From: Ziziphus jujuba
Lineage: Eukaryota > Streptophyta > Magnoliopsida > Rosales > Rhamnaceae
DNA: 64,000 bases
Assembly: GCF_031755915.1 (NCBI RefSeq)
Contig: NC_083387.1
Location: 3,934,501 to 3,998,500, forward strand
Direction: 5' to 3'
Shown here: positions 11,790 through 24,151 of the stretch, one piece after another
How the letters are laid out: the number at the start of each line of letters is the position of its first letter
Numbering within the stretch: position 1 is the first letter of the stretch
Made by a program: the position numbers and the translations under genes
The notes under the pieces: generated by a model
What the model was told of the DNA's origin: nothing
What the model saw: only the letters and a program-made list of their open reading frames with translations
The model's database searches: none

Positions 11790-14764
11790 TGTCAGGACCC
11801 GTCCAGAATTCCTTCCCCGGAACCCTAGACAAGCCTTGATCCCAGGGAAACCCTACCGGACCCTCCAACGGAAAATCCGGCAGAACCTCCCCTAAGGGAT
11901 GGACTTACCACAAAATACCCTGCACTGAAAACACACTTCTATAATTGTCCCCTTATTCCTCCCACAGTACTACAAACTGGTTACACAAATTTCAGCACTT
12001 CAAAATAAAAATACAGTAATCCAGTGCAAAATAAATACAACAAGAGTGAAAGAAATAGTACAACTGCAATAAAAGAATAACAGGGTACTTCACGAACTAA
12101 GGCAGCGAGGAAGATCAAGTCCGCTCTGGATGAACACCGACAACCTGGTACTTAGAGGAACGGAATTTAAGAGTGTGAGATGCTAATCATCTCAGTGAGT
12201 GACCCTATCTACTATACAATATAATACCACGGTAATACAGTAGATAGATAATAATTAATTGGAAAATAATAATTTCTCTCAAAACCCTTACAATTCTCTC
12301 AGTTGGAAAAGTTCCCCTTTTAAAACATTTTCACAAAACCCTTGTACGTACTTCCCAAAAACCAAGGAACCAACAAATTAATAAGCAACAAATAAACAAA
12401 TAAATACCCCAAATATAAATAAACTGCAATAAATTATAATAAGTCATTTTTTGAACACCTTTGGGGTTTTAAACTTTAATTGCAATTTACACCGACAATT
12501 ACACCTGACGCACCACACCATATACCGGTGATGCCCTCCGATACCCAGCGTCCCGAGCACCGACTGGCGGGGGGTTAAAGAGAGAAACCTGCAGCGGTCA
12601 CTTCGGCGTCCCGACAGTACCGACTGCTAAAAACCATCACCCGGCCAAGGAGGGGGGCGGCTGTGCGCAACAATAACCTTGCCTGCCCACGGTCCAATGG
12701 CAACTCACGGGTGAAGTAATAACCGCACGCTAAACCACGTGTCCATACACCATACATCAGAACACCAATACTGTATGAGTGCGTCTAAAAATAAACATAA
12801 ACAACCAACCGTACCGTTTTTCCAAAAACCACCGTGGGAAGTATACCAAAATTTCACAAAACACCATCCCACATATTTTATCCAATAACCCGGTACGAAA
12901 CATTGATAACCAACAAATCACAACTTCCTCGAAATACGAGATACAACCATAAAAATACCGCGGGCATAATTTATAAAATTCAAACCAATATTTTCGTAAA
13001 ATATTTAACCCAATTATGCCCGAAAAATCAAATTTAAAACCACATACAAATATTACCAAAATACACCTTGCTCATGCATAATAAATAAATTAAACCACAG
13101 TAAAACCATAATTAAACCACACCACATGAGCTCAAATTTAAATACCAATTTAAATACCAATTAAACATAATTAATTGCCCAAAAACGATATAAAATCCAG
13201 ACGCCATTAATTACTGAAAATACTTGTTCATGTGTAATAAATACCATTTAATCACAATAAAATAATAATCGGGAATTTCTTAATGACCCCAAAATTTCAT
13301 TTAGTACCAATGGATAATTATATATATAAAATAATATTTTTCCCGATTATATTTAAAATACACCACATGAGCACAATTTACAGATATCAAATTAATATCA
13401 CATAAATACAATTAATTACCCCAAAAATATTTTTAAAGGTGGGTCACTCACCTGGAGCACGCAATTAACCCATGATCCACCACGGGATCAATTCTACGAC
13501 TCACCGGTGCTCCTAGAACAAAATTCACAGACAGTCAAATAAATTAATATTTTATTCGGGTAAATAATACCCGGTACTCGGGGGTCAAAACACAAACTTT
13601 AACCAAAATGGTCGAATGATATACCGAATCGAAGCTCGTGGAACGAGGATCACCAATCCGGTCTCCATCGACCCCAATTCCGCTAGAGGTGGCCGGAATT
13701 TGGTCGGGAAGTTTCGGCCGGTTTTCAATCCCTCGTATCTCGCAAACCGCTTCGAATTTTTGAGATTGGAGGCCATTTTTGGATTCAGAGGACCCAAAAT
13801 AGGGGGATAGGAGGCTCAATTGGGAGTGGGCTGGCCGGAAAACACAAGAAAAGCGGAGAGAGAAAATCCGGCGGCCGGCGGCTTCTCCGGCCCGATCGGC
13901 GCGCGTCCGGCGGCGTCTGGCCATGAAACTTGGCGGCCGAGCTCGCCTCCTCCTTCTGCACGTCACTGGCTGGTGCGTGTACAGTATGGGTGGCCGGAAA
14001 AAGAAAACACGGGGGAGAGAGAGACAGCCGGTGGGAGAGAAAAAAAAAGGTACTGTGCGTGTGTGTGTGTTTCGGGGAAGACGAAGGGAAAAAAGAAAAG
14101 AAAAGGAAAAGAAAAAAAAAAAAAAAGAAAAACAGGTGTTTTCCCACGTGGGGAAAAGAAAAGAAAAAGAAAAAGAAAAAGGAAAAGAAAAAGAAATAAA
14201 GAAAGAAATAATTAAATAATATTAATAATAATATTATTATTTAAAATAATAATAAAAATAATTTGATTTTTAAACATGGTTGACATGTGGCATTTCACCA
14301 TGGTGACACATGGCCACCTTCATTAAGTCACACGTGGCACATCGTTATGCGTGTAAAAATAATATTAAAATAATACGGTATTTGAAAAACTTTACAGGTC
14401 CATAACTTTCAAACCACATGTCCAAATCGGACGTGCCGCTAGTCTACGGACTCGTATCGACGAGCAATTCACAACCATGCATGAGTCAACGCTCAACCTT
14501 GCATGAATAAAAAGTCAACTCCGGCACCCCTTGGACAGTTTGAACCTCAACTTGTTTTGCTCATAACTTTCAAACCGTAGCTCCGTTTTCAACGTGCTAC
14601 CAGTCTACGAACTCGTGCCAACGTGTACTCCATAACGGTACCTCAGTCAACCTAGAATTCCAACCGGATCAAAAAGTCAACTTTTGACCCCTTCGAACAA
14701 CGGTCAACAGTCAACCTCGATCAACGTGCAAAAATTCCGACATGGTTCAGGACGGGGTGTTACA
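11790..14764 (-). mobile_element. Solo-LTR-like element, copy 3
   Basis: A 2975-bp insertion with a perfect 5-bp target duplication CAAAA (11785-11789 and 14765-14769). It starts TGTCAGGACCCG and ends GGGGTGTTACA, so it is inverted relative to copy 2. The copia RNase H frame continues across it (LSK, then NSMYHSRTKHID). Its ends pair with copy 2, but its middle (12500-12760 and 13100-13440) pairs with copy 4. The purine/pyrimidine-rich stretch is at about 14040-14200. No gag or pol is present. Confidence 0.88.
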
Positions 14765-14960
14765 CAAAAACTCAATGTATCATTCCCGTACAAAGCACAT
14801 TGACATCCGCTATCATTGGATACGCGAAGTAATAGATCAACAGTTGCTGAAACTAATGAAGATCCACACAAAGGAGAATCCAACAGACATGTTAACAAAA
14901 GTTGTTGAGCAAGAGAAGCTGAAGCAGTGCAGAGACATAGCTGGAATGGATGGCAGATGA
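14765..14960 (+). pseudogene. Copia B RNase H C-terminus
   Basis: The end of the copia polyprotein: SMYHSRTKHIDIRYHWIREV, then a KENPTDMLTKVV segment and a TGA stop at 14958-14960. This is the usual C-terminal signature of copia RNase H. It directly precedes the polypurine tract. Confidence 0.88.
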
Positions 14961-14980
14961 CCATCAGTTTAAATGCGGCT

Positions 14981-14993
14981 GGAGGGGGAGAAT
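14981..14993 (+). other. Polypurine tract of copia B
   Basis: GGAGGGGGAGAAT lies immediately before the 3' LTR. This is the expected primer for plus-strand DNA synthesis. Confidence 0.85.
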
Positions 14994-15444
14994 TGTGAAG
15001 TCCACCCGCACCATACTGCACCGACAGTGTGAAACAGCAGCTCACCATTTTTGACAATGGCCATTGCTGCATTTAACACCAAACTCCAACTTACTCAACA
15101 ATTGTTGGCAATGTCAGAAGGCCAGTGCTGAATGTCAGAAGAGGTTGAAAATGGAGGACATGCCCGAATTTGTGAGCCTATAAATAGGCTCCATCCCGTT
15201 GCATGCAAGCAAAGCCAAGCGGTGCAATCTCAATATCACCCAAGTGAGGAGTGTTGAGAGTAGTGTTTAAGTTCCAGAGAGAGCTTGAGAGAAAAGTGAG
15301 CAATTCCAGAGAGAATTTGACAGTGTAGAGAGAAGTTCCACGAGAGAAGTTTGTGTTTTGTAATCTATTTCCAAGTGAGTAATAGAATTAATTTTTATTT
15401 TTCTTCTCAAATTTCTTATCTAAAGTGGTCAGAGAACCACAACA
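14994..15444 (+). repeat. 3' LTR of copia B
   Basis: A 451-bp LTR running TGTGAAG...ACAACA, with a TATA box at 15179-15187. It retains about 80 bp upstream of the TATA box (about 15093-15177) that the 5' LTR has lost, including two similar AATGTCAGAAG motifs. Confidence 0.9.
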
Positions 15445-16368
15445 AGCATTACAAATGCAGTGGGAAATCAAATGGTATGAGGTAAGCAAATATATATTAA
15501 TTTTTATTTCAAATAATTAATATTCATGCATTAATTTATTTATTATCTTTATTTTGTTGTGCATGAATATATAATGCTATATTTGCAATCGCAGTTTGTG
15601 AAAAACTCCATGCCACCATGCTACTTTGCTTACTACAACAACCAGATGAAGATTGCAAAAGAGATATTCACTGAAACCCATACGGATCTTGTCAAAGCAG
15701 ACAGCGAGTGGCTCGCAAACACCACGGACTCTTGCTCCGTGGTGGCTGCACTGATCGCCACCGTTGATTTCTCAACCTCTACTGCAATTCGAGGGGGTAC
15801 CAACGAGAACAACGATTAACCAGCCCTAGAACACAAACTGGCTTTCAAAGTTTTCTCAATCGCATCGCTGATAGCGCTGGGCTGCTCGATGATGTTGCTG
15901 GTGATGTTCCTGGCCATCCACACTTCTCGGTACCAAGAAATGGATTTCGCAAGTCACCTACCCAGGAAGCTTTTGGTAGGCTTGACCTTGCTTTTAGTCT
16001 CTATTACCTCCATGCGTGTTTCTTTCTGCGCTGGCCATTTTGTTTGTGCTCCAAGATAAGCTTAAATACGTGGCTTTTCTTATCTATTCAATCACATGTC
16101 TGTCTGTATCTTTCTTCGCCATTATGCAATTTTCGTTGTACTTTGATCTTTTATGGGCTCTTTATGTGAAAGTTCCTAGCACAGTTACAAAGTAGGCCCT
16201 CTATAGGAGTTTTATTGTTAATTTCCCAATCTACTTTGGTCTTGTTCAGACCAATTTTAAAAAATCCCTGTCACCATTTGCAACAACACAGCTAATTGAC
16301 TTTAGCTGAGAATGGTAGGACTTTTTGGTTGTGTCTATTTGGTTATTAATTTTAAAGAATTATAGTTA

Positions 16369-17640
16369 TATATGAATCTCCTCTTGAAGGGGGGGGAAAA
16401 AAATCTGGCTTTTGGACTTTTATAGTGACTTTTACTGAATGGTTAATTTTCATTTAAGTAGAACTAAATTTTATTATTAATCGCTTGTGTAGTCTAAAAA
16501 AAAAAAAGCTTAGAGTTTTTACATCAAAATATAAAAATATTATTATATTTTTAATTTGTTGACCTACAAAATTGTTGGTTGGTTTCACATTTGCCTAAAT
16601 TGCAAAATTGTATAAGTCAGACTTAAATCCAATTGACTTGTGCCTTTCATCACAAATATTAAAGCATTAGATTCTTGTGAAGGTTGAAAATATAAATCCT
16701 GTTTGGAATATCTGCATTGGATTAAGAAGGAAAAGAATAATTTCTTCATTTTTTTTTTTCTGAAAGCAAGGAATGAACAATTTGTACGCACGGAACATGT
16801 AACTTTTGGATTGAAGCCGGGGGAAGGAATAATTTGAAATGCCACTCTTATTTTAGAAAAGAATTACTGTTATATATGAATCTCGTTTTCATCTCCCAAA
16901 AAAAAAAAAAACAATAAATAAATATGGTTGTTGGACTTTTACACGGGCTTTTACTCAGTATTTAATTTTTACTTAAATAGGAACTCAATTTTGTTATTAA
17001 TCGCTTATGTGGTCTATATCATCATCATCATAATAATAATTAAAGCTCAAAATTTTTAAATTAAAATATAAAAGTATTATTATATTTTTAATTTGTTGAC
17101 CTATGACAATGTTGCCCAGTTTCGCATTTGCCTAAATTTTAAGACACTAAAAATTGAGGTAGCAAGATGCAACAAAATCCTTAATCTTTGTTTGTTCCAT
17201 CCATGTGGCAAACATTAAAGTATTAGATTCTTGTAAAAGTTGAAAATATAAAGTTTGTTTGGAATCCGTCTATCGGGTTTAAGGGGAAAAAGAACAATTT
17301 TTTTTCTTTTTTCTTTTTTTTTTTTTTTTTTTTTTTGAAAGCAAGGAAGTTTATGCATGGATATGTAACTTTTGGATTGAAGGCAAGGAAGGAATAATTT
17401 GGAATGCCACTCTAATTTTAAAGAACTACTGTTATATATGAATCTCTCTTTCGTCTAAAAGAAAAAAAAAAAATCTGGTTGGACTTGTATACGATCTTTT
17501 ATCTAGTATATAATTTTTATTTGAGTATAACTAAATTTTGTTATTAATCACTCATGTGGACTGGTTACTAGTACAAAAAAAAAATTAATATTAAAAAAAG
17601 CTTAAAATTTTTACATTAAAATATAAAAATATTATTATTA
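16369..17640 (+). repeat. Tandem repeat, about 500-560-bp unit, 2.4 copies
   Basis: Units start at a TATATATGAATCTC motif at about 16369, 16871 and 17432; the third is cut at about 17640. Each unit contains in order a TTGGACTTTTA block, ACTAAATTTTRTTATTAATC, an AT-rich CATTAAAATATAAAAATATTATT block, GTTTCRCATTTGCCTAAAT, a GTTGAAAATATAAA block, and TTTTGGATTGAAGGCG followed by GGAATGCCACTC. The same repeat, in about 5.3 copies, lies downstream of gene 3 at 35509-38610. The array was therefore already downstream of the ancestral gene before the duplication. No coding potential is seen. Confidence 0.85.
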
Positions 17641-18420
17641 CATGTTTGCTTCTAAGTTTATACTACTTAAAATAAAATTAATATTGACACATAGTAATTA
17701 ATTTTATCATTTGAATTAACAAGCTGTAATCGAGAATTATTTATCATATGATAAATTTTAAAAATTTTGAATATTCAACTAGAATTTATTTATCTGACAG
17801 TTTTATAGGTGATAGGTCTAATATTGTTAGCTTGGCGAGGCCTGATAATTTTGTAACTCCTTTTTTATATTATAGTACTCCAATTTTATATTTATCTAAT
17901 AGATATATATATATATACACACACACACATATACTTTTATAGTGAGAAAATCAAAACGAAACAACCTAGATATAACAGATGTGATACTCTAGAGGGAAAA
18001 AAAAAAAAAGCAATATTATTAATGACAAAAGCCAGTGTTTAAATACAATTTACATAAGGTGCAGTTACAAGAGATAAATACACAACTCCTAACAACTTGC
18101 TGTACACAATCTTAATAGCAGATAAGTTACACGTAAAATAAGATATACATACAACAACTAACATTATTAGGACAATATTTTATCACTAGATGATAAGTGT
18201 TCTATCATTCACAAGCAGTATTTTTACATTTTGAAACATACGTACTTTGTTACTTTTTTATAGTACATGTTAAGTAACTAGACTTTGTGAACGCTAAAGC
18301 TACAGATACTAAAGATACTTGCTGGGAGGAAGGCAATAGATTAATCAACAAGTAAACAAAAAGAGAACTAGCAACTTCCATTCTCATTTACATATAGTAA
18401 ACATTTTAATGGAAACCTGG
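17641..18420. other. AT-rich intergenic DNA
   Basis: No gene is seen. There is a compound TA/CA microsatellite at about 17903-17930. The stretch 17990-18180 (AAGCCAGTGTTTAAATAC and following) has the look of an LTR fragment but cannot be assigned. Confidence 0.4.
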
Positions 18421-18526
18421 ACAAGTTTTGTCCGGAAAGGCCTCAGTCGACATGTAACTAGGTGCCTTGTTACATATAATTGGTGCTTGATTACATGAAA
18501 ACCGAAGTCTTCCGGACAAAATTTAT
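18421..18526. repeat. Inverted repeat, 12-bp stem, 72-bp loop
   Basis: TTTTGTCCGGAA at 18426-18437 is matched by its exact complement TTCCGGACAAAA at 18510-18521, with partial pairing continuing outward. It lies 0.2 kb upstream of the orphan PGG exon, in what would be its intron. It could be the remains of a small transposon or chance. Confidence 0.5.
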
Positions 18527-18638
18527 CTGAATCTTGTAAATGAGAGAATAACCATGTATGTGTGCGTATATCTTAGAAAATGTATGCATATATTTATAAA
18601 TATGGAATATTATATGTAAGTACATATATGCATTGCCG

Positions 18639-19239
18639 TTTGTGAAAGACTATATCGAATGTCTCTCTTCGCCGCAACAACAAACATGAAACCGCAGAAG
18701 AAGTTTTCTCAAGAACCCACGAGGAATTCATCAAAGAAGGAAGAGAGTGGCTGATAAAAACCTTGGAATCTTGCTCTGTGGTGGCTGCATTAATCACCGG
18801 TGTCGCTTTTGCCACGTCGGCGGTCATACCAGGAGGTATCGTGCACACCAGTGGCAAACCAATCTTCGAAACACGACCGGCTTTCGAAATCTTCTCCATG
18901 GCATCTCTGATCGCCCTCTGCTTCTCATGCACTGCCTTGGTCATGTTACTGGCCATTATCACGTCTCGCTTCCAGGAAAAAGATTTCAATAACGACCTGC
19001 CGGGGAAGCTTTTGCTGGGCTTAACCTTCCTCTTCGTCTCCATCGGCTCCATGCTGCTTTATTTTTGCGCAGGCCACTTCTTAATGGCTGAAGATAGACT
19101 TAAATACGCAGCTTTTCCAGTATATGCCCTCACATGTCTTCCTGCTTCCATTTTCGCTGCAGCTCAGTTTCCACTCTAATTTGATCTTGTTTGGGTTGCT
19201 TTCAAGAATCCTTTTCACCACTTGCAACAATACAAGTAA
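18639..19239 (+). pseudogene. Orphan PGG-domain exon
   Basis: This is a single exon equivalent to the last exon of the ANK-PGG genes, with no ankyrin exons upstream of it. It encodes [24 protein letters not shown], the PGG motif (VIPGG) and four hydrophobic helices (around AALITGVAF, SMASLIALCFSC, LLGLTFLFVSIG and FPVYALTCLPA). The splice acceptor is lost: paralogues have CGCAG before TTTGTG, whereas here it is GCCG. A one-base shift follows within the first eight codons. A TAA at 19177-19179 replaces a Tyr codon 20 residues before the natural end at 19237-19239. It is a relic, either a truncated duplicate or the last survivor of a decayed gene. Confidence 0.85.
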
Positions 19240-21820
19240 TTAAATTGTTTAGTTTACTTGCGGATGGATAGCATTATTAAGTAAATAATTGTTTGCCTAC
19301 AGCCACTTGATTAATTATGATGTATATTCTTTTGATTCCGAAATTTATTATAAACATCAATATGTACTCTTGTCTTCTTCTTCTTCTTCTTTTTTCCCTA
19401 CAAACAATAATAATAATAATAATTGCCGGTGCCTCCAATGAATGTTTGCCATATCATATAAAAATTCTACAGCTCATTTAATTTCTTTTGCCGTTAGTTT
19501 CTTCCGTTCATTTCCATTCAACCAAACGCTTTTCTTTTATTCAAAGATCAAAAGGGAAAAAAATTATTTTTTTAAAAAAATATTGCCATAGCTCTGGGTG
19601 CTATTTTTTTTTTTTTTTTTTTTTTTTTTGGTTTCTTCTGCTAAAAGCATCGGATCTTAGTTGAATCTATAACGAGAAATTAAAATACTATGGATCGTTT
19701 GATTTATTTTTCAACTGAACTTGGTTCTAATCCTTCCTCATCCGTTAGATCCCTTAGGACTCACCGCCCTTCAGCTGCCTAGACTAAACTTAAGAATGCA
19801 ATTTAATTATCGATGTCAGGATCTTCCTTCCTCTAAGTTCTAAGCTCACTTCCGGCAAAGCCTAGCCACCAAGCAGCCAATTTCCCCCATTCCTTTCTTT
19901 TCTTATTCGTCTTGAAGGTGAGGCCTGGCATTCAAAAAAGATGTAGGGCATTAGTTAGTTATTTGCGTTGAATATAATAATGTTTTCTGTTTTTGGGTCT
20001 TTTATCCCCAAGTTTGATTAAAACAAAAATGTTGACCAAATTTTAATAGTAATTAATGTCTCCCTGTGCGCAGAGTGAAAATTAAGAAGTCATACGTGCT
20101 TGAAAAAGGATTATAAGATGATTATTCGATCTGACAGCATTAGTTAATTTGCAATGATTATATTGATATCGTTCTGTTTTAGGTCTATGACCCTGAAGTT
20201 TGATTAAACAACAGTTGGCGAGGATTTTGTCTGTTTCCTCGGTATTTTATTTTGCAATCACAATTTTAACCTTTTTTTTTTTCTTTTTCTTTTTTTTTAA
20301 ACTTACCACCCCATGACCCATCTAACTGAATTCTGAAAGGCCAAAAACTGATTTATCCAGCTTTTGAACTTTCCCATTTTTTCAGCAGCCATAGCCAGCC
20401 AAGGCATCAAAAGTACCAAAAACACGAAAGGAAAAAAAAACAAAGTCAAAACACAAGTACAATAATCAAATAAAACCAAATACGCGACTGTTTCTTCACA
20501 TACCAAAAATATCCCAACCCACATAAATTAAATCGTACCTCCATCTTCATCTCTACTTGGCACTTTTAACATTTAACTTTTATTTATTTATTTTTTTCTC
20601 TTTCTATTTCATGTCAGCCTTATCACCGAGTAAAAATAAATAGAGAGTTTGGTTGCAAACCAGTAGAGATAACTGAGAAATAAAAACAAAAAGATGAGGA
20701 GAGGAGAGGAGAGGAGATGAGATGAAAAACCCAATAAATCGCATACAGATTGCCAAAACTTTGGCATGGAAGAGTAGCAGATCTCAAATTTTCTTTTATA
20801 AAAAGCTCTGTCCCGATAGGCAACAGAGTCAGTGACCAATAAAGTTTTATCGTTTTGTTATTATTATTTAACTTTTAAAAGGGTAAAATTGAGATTGCAA
20901 AGTAAAATACCGTGGCAAAAGACAAAATGCCGTGACAATAAGGCCACCCAAAAACAAAATGTTAAACAAATTAAAGTATTAAAAACACTAAAATAAAAAC
21001 TTAATAAAGAATGGGGATCCTCTTGTCTCCATGGCCCCGTCTCCATCCACTAATTAATTAATGAATGAAAACTCATTTGTACATATGCAACAATAATTAA
21101 TTCTTTGTTATTAGAGTGCAAAATTATCCCTTTCCCCTTCAACCCAAAAGTTCCATATATATGTTCCATGCATAGTAATTATTCTTTTCCCTCTTAATTA
21201 ACCTAATATTGATTACATTCCCAAATAGTCTGATTTTCATTAACTTTTCACATGCTGGAGGAAAGGAACAAATAATTTAAAAACAAATCAAATGGAAAAA
21301 AATAATAAAATAGTAATTAAAAAGTAAATAAAATGGAAAATAAAAAATAAAAAAGTAATGATTGCAATATGCTTATATCAACCATTAAGCAAAGTCAATA
21401 TTGCATGCGCTTGCTATCTTCCTCTTAGAAAAATTAAAATAAAAGATATACCCTCTCTTAGTTTTTCTTTTTTTCTTCTTTTTATTTTTATAAGAATATA
21501 TATAGTCGTCAAACATGTGGAGTTTAAAATCGAATAATTGTCATCTAATCTAAGCATAGAACGGCTTTGGAGTAGGATTTAAGTTTGTGAAACTTTATAA
21601 CATATTTTAAATGAAAAAAAGGACATAAATTAACGTTATATATAAATCAAAGCCTCTCTAACTTTCTTTTTTTCTTTTCTTTTTTGGGGAAATAAATAAG
21701 GTCATATAAATTTAGTGAACAAAAATTGCTAAAAATATAAATTACATTTAGCGAGAAATTAGGCAATGGCACCTGAAAATTAAATCAAATGATTTAATCA
21801 GCAAGCATGCATAGTCGAAT
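19240..21820. other. Intergenic DNA upstream of gene 2
   Basis: No gene is supported. There is a CTT-type microsatellite near 19375, a long T tract at 19603-19629, and a GGAGA repeat at 20696-20725. From about 21120 the sequence is homologous to the DNA upstream of gene 4 (38745-39195), including an ACGGCTTTGGAGTAGGAT block at 21561. This segment therefore belongs to the duplicated gene 2/gene 4 promoter region. Its left part (21120-21245) resembles, in inverted orientation, part of the 0.5-kb tandem repeat unit. Confidence 0.5.
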
Positions 21821-21840
21821 GTCCTCAACAATAAATAGCT
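21821..21840 (+). promoter_or_regulatory. Putative core promoter of gene 2
   Basis: The string GTCCTCAACAATAAATAG is identical at 21821-21838 here and at 40055-40072 upstream of gene 4. It lies 90 bp before this gene's ATG and 185 bp before the gene 4 ATG. AATAAATAG is a TATA-like box. The position and conservation support it; no transcript start is visible. Confidence 0.5.
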
Positions 21841-21927
21841 AGGGTTTCACTTTCAAATTGTACCAGCAGAAAAAAAATCGCTTATAAATATTACAGATTA
21901 ATGCACTATTAGCAAAGAATAGAATAG

Positions 21928-24118
21928 ATGGAAAAAACAATAATGGCAGCACCTTCCAATGAGAGTAAGAAGAAGGAGACGAGCAGCAACAACAAAAATC
22001 TGTTCACAATTGCCATGAAAGGTGAATGGAAAGAAGTCGAGAATCTTTGCAAGGAAGATATCCGACGTCTAAAATTGAAGATCACAAAATCAGGTGCCAC
22101 AGCGCTGCATGTAGCGGTCGGTGAAAATCAAGTTTACACTGTTAAAGAATTTGTGCAGCTGATTACCGAAAAGAATTTACCAAAAGAAGTGCTCGCAATT
22201 CAAAACGATGCAGGCTATGCGCCTCTCCATGTGGCAGCATCGACGGGAAATGAGGTTATTTGCCGTTTGATGGTGAACGCTGACCCTTCTCTAATCGGTG
22301 TTCGGAACAAGAAAGGAGAAACCCCTCTCTTCTTGGCCGCTTTACATGGAAAAGCTAGCATTTTTCTCTACTTACACTATGTCTGTGGCACTAGTTATGG
22401 CTATTCCTATGCCAGAAGGAAAGATGGTGACACTTTTCTGCACGCTGCAATAGCAGGGGAACATCTGGGTAACGACTCTAGCACTGTTTAATTTAATCCA
22501 ATTTAATTCGCTATCTGTTATTTTATATATATAATTCTATTATAACGGACGAATTAATTACTTAATTCAACTTAGAAAATAATTATTTATTTGCATGGTC
22601 TAATTTATAAGATATATAATCTAAATCAATAACATGTAATCCGTTATGAGTTAGATTTCCACCAAGGTTGCCCTTTATACATAGCAAAATTTTGGAAAAC
22701 TACATATGATAAGTTGAAAGCATATTAATGTTGAAATGCAGATTTGGCAGATAAGATAATTGATAATTATGAAGAGCTTGTTGGAGCTGTAAATGAGAAA
22801 GGTTATACTCCCCTCCATATTCTGGCCACTAAGCCTGCTGCTTTCCCAAGTGGTAACAAACTTGGATGGTTGAATAGATTTATTTATCGCTGTAAGTAAT
22901 TAAATGACTCATGATCTGAATCAATTTTGCCTATTTTATGTCTTAAATTGAAGGACATAGTTATATTTAAAACATTTTGAAATTTTCTTTTGAATATTTG
23001 ATATCTTTTGGTCAATCAAAGTCAAAAGTCAAAACAATTAACCAAACTCTTAAATTTTTTTAGTTTTCCAATTCCAATACAATATTATCAATTTCACCCT
23101 TAGTTTCGCTAAATTACAAACTTATTACTATATTGAAAGATTTGTTTGCAATTAAAAAAATACCATATGATATTTGATTTCCAATATCATAAAATTTTTG
23201 AAAATACACAAACATGAATGGTAGTTTGTGGTTTTGAAAAATAATCAACACACCAAAAAGTAATGATGGTAATTTGAACAACAGAAATGTGTAAATGCAT
23301 AAAAATTCAAATTTAATAAGAGGAATATGTGTTTCTTTTAAGAATATTATTTTTTTGAGATTCTTTTTTTTTTTTTTTTTTCAAATCACCAATGATTATT
23401 CCCAATTGAGTTGTATCTTTGCCAACGGAGAGATAAAAGAGCATTATAAAAAGTACATATGAAGACTAGCTAACAAGTATAAAACTTGTGGTCATACATT
23501 ATTGTAATTTTAGCCATCTATACACACTATTTGGCAGGCTTTATACAATTAACATTTTTAATTTTTACACCTATATCACATCATAATTTTTTATGATTAT
23601 TGGAAAGTTCTTTCGACGGATGAGCTGGAACTACAGGTGGAGATCAGATCTTACGAAGGTAAGTATGATTTTTTTTTTTTTTCCTGAATTAGGAATGTAA
23701 ATATGATAGTTGAACATAATCTTTTTAATGATGCTGGAGTTATATTAAATTTCACACATTAATCTCACGACGACCAAGAAATAGTTTTTTTTTTTTAATA
23801 AGAAATGCTCACAAATAGTTATAAACAGTCGTGTCCAAAAACTAATTAGACATATTTTAGTGCGAGAGGCACTGTTTTTCCAAAATAATAATCTCTCACC
23901 TTGATAATAATAAAAGAAAAAAATAATCTCAGGGAACAATTAAATTAACAGTGCTTTCACAAAATAAATAAATAAGTAAATAACAGTCCAAACGTGTGAG
24001 AAATCATAGAGTAATTTATTTATTTATCTATTTTTGGATGTAACTTCTGGCCTTTTTTTATAAAAATAATAAAAGAAAAATGAGGATCATTTTAACTATA
24101 TAATGTGATTTATTGTCA

Positions 24119-24151
<33 letters not shown>

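Larger units (their letters stand above)
882..15444 (+). mobile_element. Ty1-copia retrotransposon B (TNT1-like), nested host
   Basis: This near-complete copia element is inserted in the exon of gene 1. It begins TGTGAAG at 882 and ends ACAACA at 15444. The flanks CGCAT (877-881) and AGCAT (15445-15449) are a 5-bp target duplication with one mismatch. Domain order is 5' LTR, primer binding site, gag with zinc knuckle, protease, integrase, reverse transcriptase, RNase H, polypurine tract, 3' LTR, which is the copia order. Three insertions at 2927, 7654 and 11790 cut it. Without them it would be about 5.5 kb. Several stops and frameshifts in gag and pol show it is defective. Similarity of gag, protease and integrase motifs places it near tobacco TNT1 (Tork lineage); this placement is from memory of the family. 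Confidence 0.92.
820..16206 (+). pseudogene. Ankyrin/PGG gene 1, split by retrotransposons
   Basis: This is the 3' part of an ANK-PGG gene closely related to gene 3 (31873-35348). A piece of the penultimate exon survives at 820-881 (coding an [13 protein letters not shown] ankyrin segment). After copia B the same exon resumes at 15445-15481 (MQWEIKWYE) and ends at a normal GTAAGC donor. The last exon starts after an AG at 15594 and encodes the PGG domain: [20 protein letters not shown], then AIRGG where PGG is expected. It has an in-frame TAA at 15817-15819 and a frameshift near 16050. The upstream exons are left of the window, beyond copia A. With two insertions, a stop and a frameshift, it is dead. 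Downstream DNA to 16370 still matches the gene 3 downstream DNA. Confidence 0.9.

Noticed and set aside
13785..14219. Open frames on both strands with long Phe or Lys/Arg runs, and similar ones near 8216-8401 and 28774-29274
   Set aside because: They arise from the CT/GA-rich stretch of the solo LTRs; low complexity, different in each copy.
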